A DNA stretch of 64,000 nt. Source: Kingdonia uniflora (lineage: Eukaryota > Streptophyta > Magnoliopsida > Ranunculales > Circaeasteraceae). The DNA is taken from NCBI GenBank assembly GCA_014058105.1, contig JACGCM010000304.1, forward strand, positions 620,001 through 684,000, given 5' to 3'. The position numbers were made by a program, and so were the translations under genes. The notes below the pieces were generated by a model. It ran no database searches, was not told the origin of the DNA, and was given only the letters and a program-made list of their open reading frames with translations. Each line of letters begins with the position of its first letter. Position 1 is the stretch's first letter. Below, in pieces: positions 46,901 through 57,350 of the stretch.

Positions 46901-47363
46901 TCGCCACGATAAGCATCGGGTTGAGTGTACTTTTCTTGAGGGTGACCTCGTTTGGTTGCATTTGGGTAAGGAACGGCTTAAGGGGGAAGGTAAAAAGCTC
47001 AAACCTATCCGTTATGGTCCGTTTTTGATACTCAAGAAGATTGGTGACAATGCATTTCAGTTGGATTTGCCACCTTTCATGAAGATGTATTCGGTGTTTA
47101 ATGCCGAGCATTTGAAGTTGTTTGAGCCGTTTCTTTTGGATGAAGACTCTGCAATCGATACTCACCTACCGTCAGTTGATGACTTATGGATGGAAAGAGA
47201 AGATCCGTTGCCGGAGGATGGTATTCTAGAGCGAAAGGTTCGTACTACAAGACGGGGTGCTATTGATTCGTTTCGAGTTGGGAAGAAGGGTCAGCTGCCG
47301 AGTAAGTTGAAGTGGTACAGCAGGGAATTGGGCATCGCTGCTTTCCGACATCTCCAGTTCTAG
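43930..47363 (+). pseudogene. Gypsy pol relic: protease, RT, RNase H, integrase
   Basis: The protease active-site region is near 44060 and reads IIDPGS. Reverse transcriptase covers about 44660-45270, with [11 protein letters not shown], the [12 protein letters not shown] block and an intact YLDD at 45106-45117. RNase H is at about 45510-45870 (INASDYVLGAIL, VVHSDHKPLQFL). Integrase begins near 45950, with an intact His-His-Cys-Cys finger at about 46086-46210, DFMGGLP near 46294 and SDRDSRF near 46475. A C-terminal region up to 47363 has YGPFLILKKIGDNAFQLDLP. I see no clear chromodomain. Frameshifts near 44165, 44935 and 46450 and at least eight internal stops disable it. Confidence 0.85.
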
Positions 47364-47387
47364 CTTGAGCAGGGGGTCAAGGCTCCT

Positions 47388-47401
47388 AAATGGGGGAGCC
47401 A
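47388..47401 (+). other. Putative polypurine tract of the Gypsy element
   Basis: AAATGGGGGAGCCA lies directly before the 3' LTR. Position and purine content fit the plus-strand priming site. Confidence 0.65.
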
Positions 47402-47941
47402 TGATCCAGGGGGATCTAGTATGTTTTTGAAGAATTCTCAATGTCGTTCGAACGAGTTGGAGTGTCGTTCGAACGAGTTGATATGTTCGCTGGAATTTTG
47501 GCCCAGAGCCATATTTCGTTCGAACGACTTAGTCGTTCGAACGAGTTGTCATGTCCTCTGGAATTTGGCCCAGAGGCATATTTTTGTTCGAATGAGTTTG
47601 GGTTCGTTCGAACGAGTTGTCGAACGACTATCATAATTCCAGTTCTAGTTTAAGAGTTTTAAATACCTTTTAGAGTTGGATTAGAGTTGGATTTCGAGAT
47701 GGATTGTAACTAGGACTTGTAATATCTATAAAAGGGCAAGCCTAGGCTAAAGTTAATTATCTAGAGTTTAGATCATTGTTCTATGTAAGATCTGAAAGAG
47801 TTCTGAGGGAACCTTGGGTTTGAGAGTTTTTTTTCCTGTAATTACTTCGTTCTTGAGTAATTGAATTCTCTATTTTTCCAAACCGATTGGTGTTCTTCAG
47901 ATTCTCTACTAGCACAGGCTTCTCAATCGTATTGTGGATTA
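47402..47941 (+). repeat. 3' LTR of the Gypsy element (540 bp)
   Basis: It matches the 5' LTR but has extra GTTCGAAC palindromes between 47440 and 47630 (at least six in 190 bp). It ends GTGGATTA next to TATAT. The sequence differences between LTRs show the insertion is not recent. Confidence 0.9.
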
Positions 47942-47946
47942 TATAT

Positions 47947-48110
47947 AGTCCTGCATCAGGCACATAGAGTCTTGCAACTCAAAATATAAAATTCTAATTA
48001 TTACAAGCTTTACTGTTCTTTATATAACATGAGGACACTAAACTACTTCTATTACTAACCAATGTAGGACTAAAGGAGGAATATGTGTAGACACACTATA
48101 TACTCTACAA
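47947..48110. repeat. TRIM-like remnant and repeated 105-bp segment
   Basis: AGTCCTGCATCAGGCACA and CTTGCAACTCAAAATATAA continue the TRIM-type terminal repeat interrupted by the Gypsy insertion. From about 47995 the sequence (ATTCTAATTATTACAAG, TTTATATAACATG) repeats 41705-41815. Confidence 0.7.
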
Positions 48111-48502
48111 GAGAGAACTCTAGACGACGAGGCTCTGAATGAATTTGGGACTGGCACGTCGCAGAATGATCGAGTTCGCTACGTCGTTGAGGAGGTAACT
48201 GATGGTGCAGGTGTAGTGAGTACAATTAGATCAGTGGAGAACACATGACTTAGTTATGGTTGAGAGGCGGCACGAGGTGTCCCCTCTCACAGTAGGGCTT
48301 ACGGAATGGAGTGAGTGTCCAGAGTTGGGCATAATAGGGGACATACTAGCTTCACCGGATTTCAGTTGTTGCTTCCGTCTTATTGGTGCAACAACAGGCA
48401 AGAGTGCTGGGTGTCCTTGACTCTGATCAATCGGCTCAAGGCTCAAAATGTTCAGATTATAGGCATTTTTTCATGATTGAGGCAAATATCTTTAGACTTT
48501 AA
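48111..48502 (+). pseudogene. CHX antiporter relic B (last 130 codons, frameshifted)
   Basis: It starts at ERTLDDEALNEF, continues QNDRVRYVVEEVTDGAGVV and STIRSVE. After a frame change near 48248 it gives DLVMVERRHE and LTEWSECPELGIIGDILAS, and after a second change near 48375 VLLVQQQARVLGVLDSDQSA. It runs to a stop at 48502. These blocks match the C-terminal end of the intact CHX gene at 34965-37503. Nothing upstream of this point is CHX. It begins within a few codons of where relic A stops. Confidence 0.85.
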
Positions 48503-49607
48503 ATGAAACTTTATGTAAATATTTAGTTTATCATCCTATTTAAAATATTGTAGACGATTCATTAACAGAGAGAAAGTGATTGAAATTCTTAGCAAATGTG
48601 TCCTATCAAGACTTTGTTTTGGAGAAATGCATTATTCAAGGTGTTTTACCATGCTTCGCATACGTGAATATGCTTGATCTGCATCAAACTATGCATATCC
48701 CGTTTGTGTTTTAAACTACAACTGTATACCCACGCCTGAGTGAACCTACACATAACAAAATATATTTGATCAGTTAAAATATCAACTAGGTGTATCCTTG
48801 AGAATGCATGCAAAGCTTAAGACTACAGAAATATTTTCTAACAGTTAGCTGGAGTATTCTCTTACATAGTTATTTAGTTTAGCTTTACTGTTTGTTTATG
48901 TTACAAGTAATACTAATCCAAAATGTTCTAATTCATTTGCATTTAGGCAAGATGCGGATCATGGCCAAATGGAAACAACGCCGCGACCCAGAAACCCATT
49001 ACTGCTACACCAAATTTGATCATGTCCCTGTAAGGGAACAGTAAATGTAACAATAGCTGGTTATTATTCCCGTCCGTGGTGGAGAACTATCAACCTGTTC
49101 TTGGTCAAAACCAAAGCTCTAAAACTGTTGTCAAACAAATGCAGTCGCAATTGAGAAATGTGATGTTGCCGGCAAAAATAGGATTGTGTCTTTATATATC
49201 CTCATCGGGCGAAGAATACTACTCATGGCATATGTAAAAGGTTCTGATATCTTCATGGCATATCCTCATAGGGCAAAGAATACTACTCATGGCATAATAA
49301 TCACATCTTTTGTAATATATTTACACCTATGTGGTCATCTTTAGTCTTTGATTTTCATCTTTACTAAATTTGGGATTAAAAGAGAATATTGTGGGAAGGC
49401 TATAACTGTTTATACTAAAATATGGGGTAGAGGTCCAAACCTTTTCTTCTATTCCTAAAAGTTAGTTGTACCAAAGTGGCCTTAGATGTCAGTGGTTAAG
49501 GGAGCGCGTTGAGCCATTTGTTTTTCCTCCTCTTCTCTTATTCACTTTCGCTCTCCGTCTGCTCTCTTATTTCTCCCTCTAAGCTTTGAGAAGAAGAAAG
49601 GGGTATA
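48503..49607. other. Spacer and upstream region of the second CHX gene
   Basis: AT-rich, no recognised gene. A short direct repeat (TCATGGCATA with CCTCAT(A/C)GGGC(A/G)AAGAATACTACTCATGG split over 49200-49290) is the only structure noticed. A 30-codon frame near 48950 (AKWKQRRDPETHYCYTKF) looks protein-like but I cannot place it. Confidence 0.4.
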
Positions 49608-52600
49608 ATGGGTGACTATGTACCACAACCAGTATGGAACATGGCAAATGCAACAGTCTCATGTACATTCCCATACAGGACTGTTTCAAAGGGTTTCTTC
49701 AACGAAATGAGTAAAGATATGTCTTTATTTGATTTTGGATTAACTACATTGATGTTTCAGATACTTCTAATCTATTTCAGCACCCAATTTTTGCAATTTA
49801 TTCTCACGCCTCTTCGACAACCGAAAGTCGTTTCGCAGATTCTAGTACGTATAATTTCCATTCGAATTTTTATTTTATTTTATTTTATCATATTTAGTTT
49901 GTCCTTATTCCCAACAATGAAGGACAGTAAGAAAACTAGGGCTTTTCAGTTCATCTTGCTTGTCCCTCCGCCTAATAGCTGTGGTCTGCAGACTGTGAGT
50001 TGTCTTTAGGCAGAAGGAATCATTAGTGTAATACCCCAGCTGAGCGGGTATTAGAAAGACGCCTAGCCCATTAGCGGTGATGGTAGTACTAATGGTTTAG
50101 TCTCATATTGTTTAAGATTCTGCGAAGTGTATGGTTCTTAAGTTAAGATTTCACTCTACATGTCACCGAGGCATTTTCTTAAGAAGAAAAATCTCACTCT
50201 GCAGGAGATCCGCAATGGTTAAGTGAGAACAATATCGGTGCTCGTAGAGTGGGGTCGTCTATCATGTAATTTATATATTATCAGCAGTTAAACTTAAAAC
50301 AAAGAACAGTAGTATGTGAAGAAAAGGACAATTACTTAGAGTCCTTAGGCATAGGTAGGCGAATCTTCACTGAAAAAACTATTCAAATGTGTTTCAGCCT
50401 AGTTACAACTATACATATCACTTGTCATGAGTTTAACTTCTATAAGACCAACAAAGTGTAAACATGTTTTATTTATAATGGTATAGATAAAATATAAATC
50501 ATGTTTTGAGACCTTATTAATGAAAGTGTTCTTGATGTTGAGCAGGGTGGTGTTTTACTTGGTCCCGTGTTTTTTGGGAAATTCCAGATTGCAACAATAA
50601 TGTTCCCGATTATGAGCGGAATTCCAATGGGTAGCTTCGCATCTGTAGGAGTAATGTTGTTTCAGTTCTTAATAGGAGTTAAGATGGATCCATTTATTGT
50701 ACTCAGATCTGGAACTAAGGCGATGGCTATCGGCTTTTTATCCCTCATCGTTCCTCTTTTACTTTCTCTGTCAACAAATATTCTCCTATCACCTAGCTTT
50801 GAAGCTTTAAAACCCTTACAGCCCGCTTTGACATTTGCCGGAGCAGCACAATCTATGACTGCATTTCCAGTTATTTCCTCTCTACTTACTGAGCTCAAGA
50901 TATTGAACTCTGAGCTTGGCCGATTAGCTCTCTCTTCGGCAATGATAAGTGATCAAACCTATAATATTCTTACTATGCTTTCCTCCGGATACAGGGTCCA
51001 AGGAAAAAATAACCTTTTAGCACTTTACGCTGTATTAGGGGCCCTCGTTTATGTGGCTGCGGTGATATTTATCGTCCGCCCGGTCTTTATTTGGATGATC
51101 AAACAAACCCCAGAAGGGGAACCTGTGAAAGAGATGTACATTCTCCTAATCCTTCTTCTTGTCATGATCTCTGGATTGTTAAGTATCATACTTGGACAGC
51201 ATATTTTCTTTGGGCCTTTTATTTTGGGATTGGCTGTACCAGATGGACCACCTTTAGGGATGACTTTGGTGAACAGGCTTGACTCTATATCTTCTGGTTT
51301 GCTCGTACCACTATTCTTTTCCATCAGTGGCTTGCGGACCAATATTGCTGAGTTAGATAGTGGTACCTTATGGATCTTGGTGGGAATAGTCACTCTTTGC
51401 CTCGTAGGAAAACTATCAGCAGCCATGTTAACCACATTGTATTGCAAGATGCCTTTTCGGGATTCATTATCGCTTGCTCTTATCATGTCTTCCAAAGGCA
51501 TCGTTGAGATGGCCATTTACAACTCCTGGTTGGACATCAAGGTACTATTATCTATCGACAATTAACTAGAGTTTGAAACTTGATTTGTTGGAGGGCGGAA
51601 ACCCAAAGGTATCTAACTTTCCTAATGATTAATTTGTGTTTATGTTGTTTGTTTAAACCTCAGATTATAGATCAAAACATATTTTCGGTAATGGTTCTGT
51701 CAGTGGTAGTGATAGCCGGGGTTGTGACACCACTTGTCAGTTCCCTCTATGATCCTGCAAGGAAATACGCAGGATACATTAAAAGAACCGTCCAACATAC
51801 CAAATTGGATTCCGAACTTCGAATAATCGCATGTGTTTACGAACAGGAAAATGTCCCTGGTATCATCAACCTCTTAGAAGCTTCAAATCCTTGTGAACAA
51901 AGTCCTCTTGATGTCCATGCGCTACATCTTGTAGAACTAGTAGGGCGGGCAGCTCCGATTCTTATCACTCACCACATGTGGAAACAAAAATCAAAACAAA
52001 GGTCCGCTAACCCCTCACGATCAGAACATATTATCAATGCCTTTCGTTACCTTAACGAACAAAGTGATGGTGCTATCGCAGTCCAAGGTTTCACAGCAAT
52101 ATCTCCATTTGAGACAATTCACGACGATATTTGTATGCTTGCACTCGATAAGAAAGTACCTTTAATTATAGTCCCGTTTCACAAGCAATGGTCGGCAGAT
52201 GGAACCGTTGATTCTAGTAAAGTAGCTTGGAGAACTATTAACCGCAATGTATTAGAGCTAGCCCCGTGTTCCGTGGCCGTACTTATTGATCGAGGATCCA
52301 CTGCCAGAATAGCATCACAATCCGTTTACCATGTGGGGGTGATCTTTTTAGGAGGCCCCGATGATCGAGAGGTACTTGCTTACGCCAAAAGAATGGCAGC
52401 AGACCCAAAAATAAGACTCCATGTTGTTCGACTAATCCCATTTGACGATGCAGATGAGAATGAGTGGCAGAGAATGCTTGATAATGAGGCCATAAAAAAT
52501 CTTATAAGCCCTAATGTACATAATGAGCGTCTCGTGTATAAAAAAGAGGTGGTGCAGGATGTAGAACAAACAGCCGCGTTGATACGAGAGGTGGAAAGCT

Positions 52601-52776
52601 CAAATGATCTAATTATGGTTGGGAGACGTTTCGGGGTTTCTTCAACATTAACAGACGGATTCACAGAATGGAGTGAATGCCCAGAGCTTGGTATCATAGG
52701 GGACATGCTTGCATCTTCTGATTTCGGCAACAAAATTACAGTCTTGGTGGTGCAGCAACAAACTGTGGCAAAATAG
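49608..52776 (+). CDS. CHX cation/H+ antiporter (CPA2), 781 aa, three exons
   Basis: Exons are 49608-49844 (79 codons), 50546-51541 (332) and 51664-52776 (371 with stop). The introns of 701 and 122 bp have GT-AG ends at the same protein positions as in the minus-strand CHX gene. The membrane domain shows QPKVVSQIL then GGVLLGP, FLIGVKMD, TAFPVISSLLTELK, PEGEPVKEMY, VPDGPPLGM and SSKGIVEMAIY. The C-terminal domain has LLEASNPCEQ, IHDDICMLALDKK, IIVPFHKQW, LGGPDDREVLAYAKRM, TEWSECPELGIIGDMLASSDF and VLVVQQQ. The expected role is K+ (or similar)/H+ exchange across an internal or plasma membrane. The ion-site Asn-Asp is Ser-Asp here (Asp near 215). Intron 1 contains a TAATACCCC-starting repeat-like insert near 50027. 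Intact. Confidence 0.9.
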
Positions 52777-53955
52777 ACTTACTTATTATGTATAACTGCA
52801 AGACTTAATGCTTGAATGCTCATTTTTTTGGTTATTAATTTTGTTTCTTTGTTGGCAAAATAGATTTAATGCCCAGATTGACTATTTTGTTTTTGTAGTT
52901 ATATATGAAGAGTCTTTGCAACATCAACATACATCAAATATACAATCTTTCAAATATTTCTTGGTTTTTGAAATAAAAAGCTTAACAAGTCCAGTCGATC
53001 AGCGAGTGTATATATATCTGGCTGCGTCCCAAGTTTGAGTTGTTCCAGATAGGTGATAGGTTATGAGGCTTGGAGAGAAAAGGTTGGTCTTGCTTAGCCA
53101 TAATGAGTTGAACAGATGGGATCCGCGACAAAGATATTGTAGAAGTTGTAATTCGTTAAGAAAGTAGTCAGAAAGGAATAGGATGATGCAATGCTAGAAA
53201 TGGGGAACTTATAGTTTGCAAGGAATCCAATGACTTCCGAGCTCCATGTTTTCTTACCAAAAAAAAAACAAAACATTAAAAGTAATAGGTGGAAGTTCTT
53301 GAACTTTGAGAGAAGATAGTGAAGCCGCAAATTATTTGACGCTTTGGCTAAGATGGGTGCTTCTTTAGACATTGATTATGGGTTTCCTCATCCTCCTCTG
53401 CCTAAGCTAGACTTGAGACTTGACAATGTTTTCCTTTTTTATTTCTTTTCCCACTAAACAAGGTTGGTTTAACCAAATTAAATTGCATCAATTTGTTTAT
53501 GCCCAGTCCTTTTCAAGGACAAACAGTTATGCCATGTCTTTGATTATATTTCCGTTTAAATGTTTCTAATAAAAAGGGGATCGTGTAATACCTCCTTGTG
53601 TTATTTTTCTTAATGAAAATAGAAAAAATTAGAGACTAAATGCCGAAAATTTGAGGGTGAATGCATGCCTAGTGCGCCAGAAGTTCATTATTATACCTTG
53701 ATGTAAACCAATCACAACTTCAGAAACCGGAGTGCATAAATAGCAATATTTACTTGTACATTCAAAAATAATGCTAAAAAACACTTGCTAGTAATAGTAG
53801 TACCACTCAGGGTGTCTTTTTCTTCTTTTTTTCATTTTGTATATACTAGCAGTCGGGCACACGTTACAATTATTTGTAAAATCCTGACCTATATTTTCAA
53901 ATAGTTTAATATTTCAGGTGTTATACAAAATGTTACGAATTGTGCAATGAACTTT
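52777..53955. other. Spacer after the second CHX gene, nothing recognised
   Basis: 3' flank of the CHX gene, then AT-rich sequence. A minus frame at 53094-53372 is hydrophobic and aromatic but resembles no family I know. Confidence 0.45.
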
Positions 53956-54091
53956 AATTCAAGGTAGAACGGAGTTTGGTATTATGTGTAAAATCATTTT
54001 GTTGCAAGTCTGTGATTTGAATTAATTCAAGGTAGAATGGAGTTTGGTATTATGTGTAAAATCATTTTGTTGCAAGTCTGTGATTTGAATT
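53956..54091. repeat. 68-bp direct tandem duplication
   Basis: Two copies start AATTCAAGGTAGAA at 53956 and 54024 and are nearly identical (one C/T difference seen in GTAGAA(C/T)GGAG). This is a recent local duplication. Confidence 0.9.
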
Positions 54092-54092
54092 A

Positions 54093-54293
54093 TTATTTCT
54101 TGTCTTCAATATTGGGAAACCAGAAAAAACAAGTCTTCAAGTTATACTTGCACGAATCGTTACAGTGCTCTTGATCACGGTACTTGAACACATCATCGCA
54201 TGAAAAGCTTTGTCTGAGACTTAAAGGAATGCTGAAACTGATTCTTTGCTTCATATATGCGTGCTTATGGATTATTTGCACATTAGGTATCAT
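54093..54293 (-). CDS. Small Cys-containing frame, unknown
   Basis: A 66-codon frame whose C-terminal half has four cysteines (C-x13-C-x3-C-x6-C pattern) and ends FPNIEDKK. The spacing loosely recalls small secreted cysteine-rich peptides, where a separate first exon encodes the signal peptide, but I found no such exon with confidence. It may be chance. Confidence 0.2.
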   Translation of the reverse strand: MIPNVQIIHKHAYMKQRISFSIPLSLRQSFSCDDVFKYRDQEHCNDSCKYNLKTCFFWFPNIEDKK

Positions 54294-54717
54294 CTTGTTT
54301 TTATTGTTTCCTCTCTATTTAGTTTCCTACGATTATGTTACCTCGAAGAGAAGCGGAAAAAAAGAAGTGTAGGTTCATACAATTGTTTGTATCCCACTTA
54401 AATAACCTACAATACCGGCATTTGGAGCAACAATGAGATAAGATGAAGAATCCTGCCACAGAACAAAAATCAAGAGAAGCTTTAGTTAAGGAGCAAATTG
54501 GTAGGAGGGATTAAGAGGGAAGGCTTATTAGTTGAAATACTCAAGTCATGAATAGTGCACAATTCCTTAACAATCATATGAACTATCAACCTCACCAACA
54601 GAACATGTGGCACAGCCAGAAATAAGACAGCAACATCAGGAAGCAAATACAACACGAGTTTCTTAACAAACACTACTCGTCCATGATGCTCCTCGTGCTC
54701 TTGGTTGAGAACTGTCC

Positions 54718-55249
54718 TGTAATAGCTTATTTCGTATCTCGAACTCATGTTTCATCCTCAAACTCTTCAGCATACACGAAGCACTACTAAAAATATATCC
54801 GGTATTCAATATTCAACATCTACATCAACAGTTCGAGTCAACAGACACAACATCATCAATATAGCCGTTACAAGACAAGCAGGATGAATCCGTTACAATC
54901 TGATCAAATAGTATATAACATATATTTTGTAACGTCCATCATCAAGAATCTTAATGGTCGCCAAACGGTCATATTATAAGACCTATAAATAGGACCAGAG
55001 AATTCAAGATGAAGGATAGGAGAACTCTCACTCTAACATCCCGTATTCTCAGAGCACTTATTATAATAAGTTAGCAATCTCAATAAGATCATCTTCTCTT
55101 TCTCAAAATCTTCAAGAGGTCGTGGTTTTTAACCTATTCAAAGGTTTTTCACGCTAAATTATCTTGTTAGCTATTGTTTACTGTTCTTGAGCGTTCTAAA
55201 CACATTTGGTGTAAAGGCTAAGTTCGAATCCCGAAATTAGGCTATTACA
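54718..55249 (+). mobile_element. LTR of a Gypsy-type element, copy 2
   Basis: It starts TGTAATAGC and ends GCTATTACA, so the termini are inverted repeats of each other. It matches 8451-9008 over most of its length, including AAGAGGTCGTGGTTTTTAACC. Upstream homology (CCATGATGCTCCTCGTGC) is shared with the first copy as well. Confidence 0.65.
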
Positions 55250-55780
55250 CTAGTGGACAGGGATTTTCGACTGAAAATAGTCAGTGGGATGATGCTGAGC
55301 AGAGGGGATATGGGAACAGATATGGTTTCCATGACAAGAGAGGTAGAGGTCGTAGCAATACTCCAAATAATTTTGGTACTCGTTCTCGCACTAACAACTA
55401 TCAGTCGAATCAGGGTATTGGAGCTACTAGGTACGGATAGCAACCACAGTATGGTACTCAAGGGTATGGCTACCAGGGCAACCCAGAGAGTCAGGTCGTG
55501 AATGCCATTATTTCTACGTTTCTGAATTTGAACTCTGAGGTGAAGATTAATGTGCCAGATTTTGATAGAAAATTATATGCAGATGGTTTTATAGATTGGC
55601 TAAACATGGTTGATAAGATGATTACATTCAAGAAGTGCACTAGATAGAGGGCGACGACATTGGTAGAGACAAAACTAATAGTACACGCACTTAATTGGTG
55701 GGAAAACATTCAGCAATTGCAGGTATCCAACGGTCATGATTTCATCACAGATTGAAAGTTTATGAGAGGCCATAGATAAA
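55250..55780 (+). pseudogene. Gypsy gag relic beside the LTR
   Basis: A frame with stops reads a Gly/Asn/Arg-rich linker (QSNQGIGATR), then VKINVPDFDRKLYADGFIDWL and LNWWENIQQ, the hallmark of the plant retrotransposon gag domain. Stops lie near 55440, 55645 and 55755. It ends abruptly before the DUF295 pseudogene. No pol is seen. Confidence 0.65.
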
Positions 55781-55817
55781 AATATCGAAACCAATTTTAT
55801 TGAAATCAGCGATTATA

Positions 55818-56523
55818 TCACATGTCTCCCTTCCATTGGAGCAACGCAATCATGAGACCCTTGAAGTCAATCCACGGATTTGGTTCAACGATTTGCCCAC
55901 ACCCGTCTTCTAAGCTGAATACTTCTATGTCATGAGGCCCCATCAATCCATAAAGATTCCTAGCATCGTCCGCGAAATAGATGGAATTTAGTTTGCATTG
56001 CGGGAAATCCAAAGACGAGAGGAAATTGAAGCATTGTCACCCAAAAACAGAGGCTGACCTCCCATCGTCTTCATCTCCACCCACTTGATGGGGTTATATT
56101 GATCGAGCTTGAAGATTTTGAACACAATTGTGTTATATGTTGAACAATATCCATCAAAGTCCAATTCCAAAACTCTTCTAATTTGGAATAGTTTCCCTAG
56201 CAACTCCACGATATAGTTCTTTCCATAGGGTCCATCGGGCGATGGTGGCACAACCTTTCTCACTTTGGGGTGAGAATGATTCTTGATATTACATGCAATA
56301 ACGGTTCCTTCACCATCTACGCCATAAAACTCACCTTTATAATAGATCAGATCATTGAAGCATTTGTGTTCATGCGCAACGGTAGCCCACTGTTTATCCC
56401 GGGCTTCGTGAATGCCAATTTGTTATGGGCGCCGTAGATAGTCATAACAACATAGTCAGACGTTCGTGTCGGACTTGCCGAGGAGTCATCCCCTGATGGA
56501 TACATGAAAAGGACCGTTTTGTC
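55818..56523 (-). pseudogene. DUF295 (KIB-type) beta-propeller pseudogene, left arm
   Basis: Right to left it encodes VLFMYPSGDDSSASPTRTSDYVV, an AIYGAHNKLAF-type block, then (after a single-base loss near 56400) PDGPYGKNYIVELLGKLFQIRRV. A KWVEMKTMGGQPLFLGDNAS block follows, and after a second frame change near 56020, KLNSIYFADD to the end. These are DUF295 features, a domain that in plants usually follows an F-box. The F-box is absent. Two frameshifts make it non-functional. It forms one arm of a head-to-head inverted repeat. Confidence 0.82.
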
Positions 56524-57350
56524 TGAAAGTCCGACACGAACGTCTGACTATGTTGTTATGACTATCTACGGCGCCCATAACAAATTGGCATTCACCAAGC
56601 CCGGGGATAAACAGTGGACTACCGTTGCGCATGAACACAAATGCTTCAATGATCCTATCTATTATAAAGGTGAGTTTAATGCCGTAGACGGTGAAGGAAC
56701 CGTTATTGCATGTAATATCAAGAATCATTCTCAGCCCATAGTGAGAAAGATTGCGCAACCTCCGCCCCAGGGGCAGATTTAGAGAGGGTCTAGGGGATGC
56801 CCGGCACCCCCACTTTTTTTGCAGATTTCCTTATATATATATATATAGCCACAGCCAAAAAAAAAAAAAAGGTAACAGCCAGTTCCTATCTCTATCCAAC
56901 TACCCAAGCCCAGCAGTTGTATTGAAACTTAGATCCACAAAGTAACACTTCTTCATCAAGCCCGACTCTTTGGCTCTCTCTTCTCTCCTCTCTCTTATTC
57001 AAATAAACACTTCCTGATAATCCTCATCAATCTCTTCATCAAACACAAACCTTCCACCTTGGTTTCCTTGAATTTTGATGACCAACATCAACAACACCTT
57101 AAATTTCTAAAAAAAAATTTGGGGGCTCTTCCTCCGAACCCCCGGCATCCCCACTCCTAAATCTCTAGCTCCGCCCCTGCTCCGCCCGATGAACCCCCCT
57201 ATTGAAAGAACTATATCGTGGAGTCGCTAGGGGAACTATTCCAAATTAGAAGAGTTTTGGAATTAGACTCTGATAGATGTTGTTCAACATATAACACACA
57301 ATTGCGTTCAAGCTCTATCGATATGACCCCATTAAGTGGGTGGAAATGAA
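56524..57350 (+). pseudogene. DUF295 pseudogene, right arm, split by an hAT element
   Basis: The open part (56524-56767) begins SPTRTSDYVVMTIYGAHNK and reaches NIKNHSQPIVRK. It is the near-exact reverse complement of the left arm. The hAT element at 56768-57179 breaks it. Homology resumes at 57188 (KNYIVESLGELFQIRRVLELD) with a stop and a deletion and fades by about 57350. It lacks the start present in the left copy, so it is a truncated inverted duplicate. Confidence 0.82.
56768..57179. mobile_element. Non-autonomous hAT-like element, 412 bp
   Basis: The ends CAGGGGCAGATTTAGAG and CTCTAGCTCCGCCCCTG pair as terminal inverted repeats, and the perfect 8-bp CTCCGCCC flanks them (56760-56767 and 57180-57187). 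The interior matches the element at 33673-34231 (CCTCTCTCTTATTCAAATAAACAC is shared in two blocks). No transposase is present. Confidence 0.88.

Larger units (their letters stand above)
42329..47941 (+). mobile_element. Ty3/Gypsy LTR retrotransposon, 5.6 kb, degenerate
   Basis: LTRs at 42329-42780 and 47402-47941 both start TGATCC and end GGATTA, flanked by the 5-bp duplication TATAT (42324-42328 and 47942-47946). Removing the element joins GTTGAGATATAT to AGTCC, matching the TRIM terminal-repeat sequence at 27235, so the boundaries and host site are secure. The order gag, protease, reverse transcriptase, RNase H, integrase is Gypsy type. Many stops and several frameshifts make it non-autonomous now. 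It lies between the two intact CHX genes and inside the region bounded by the CHX relics. Confidence 0.92.
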
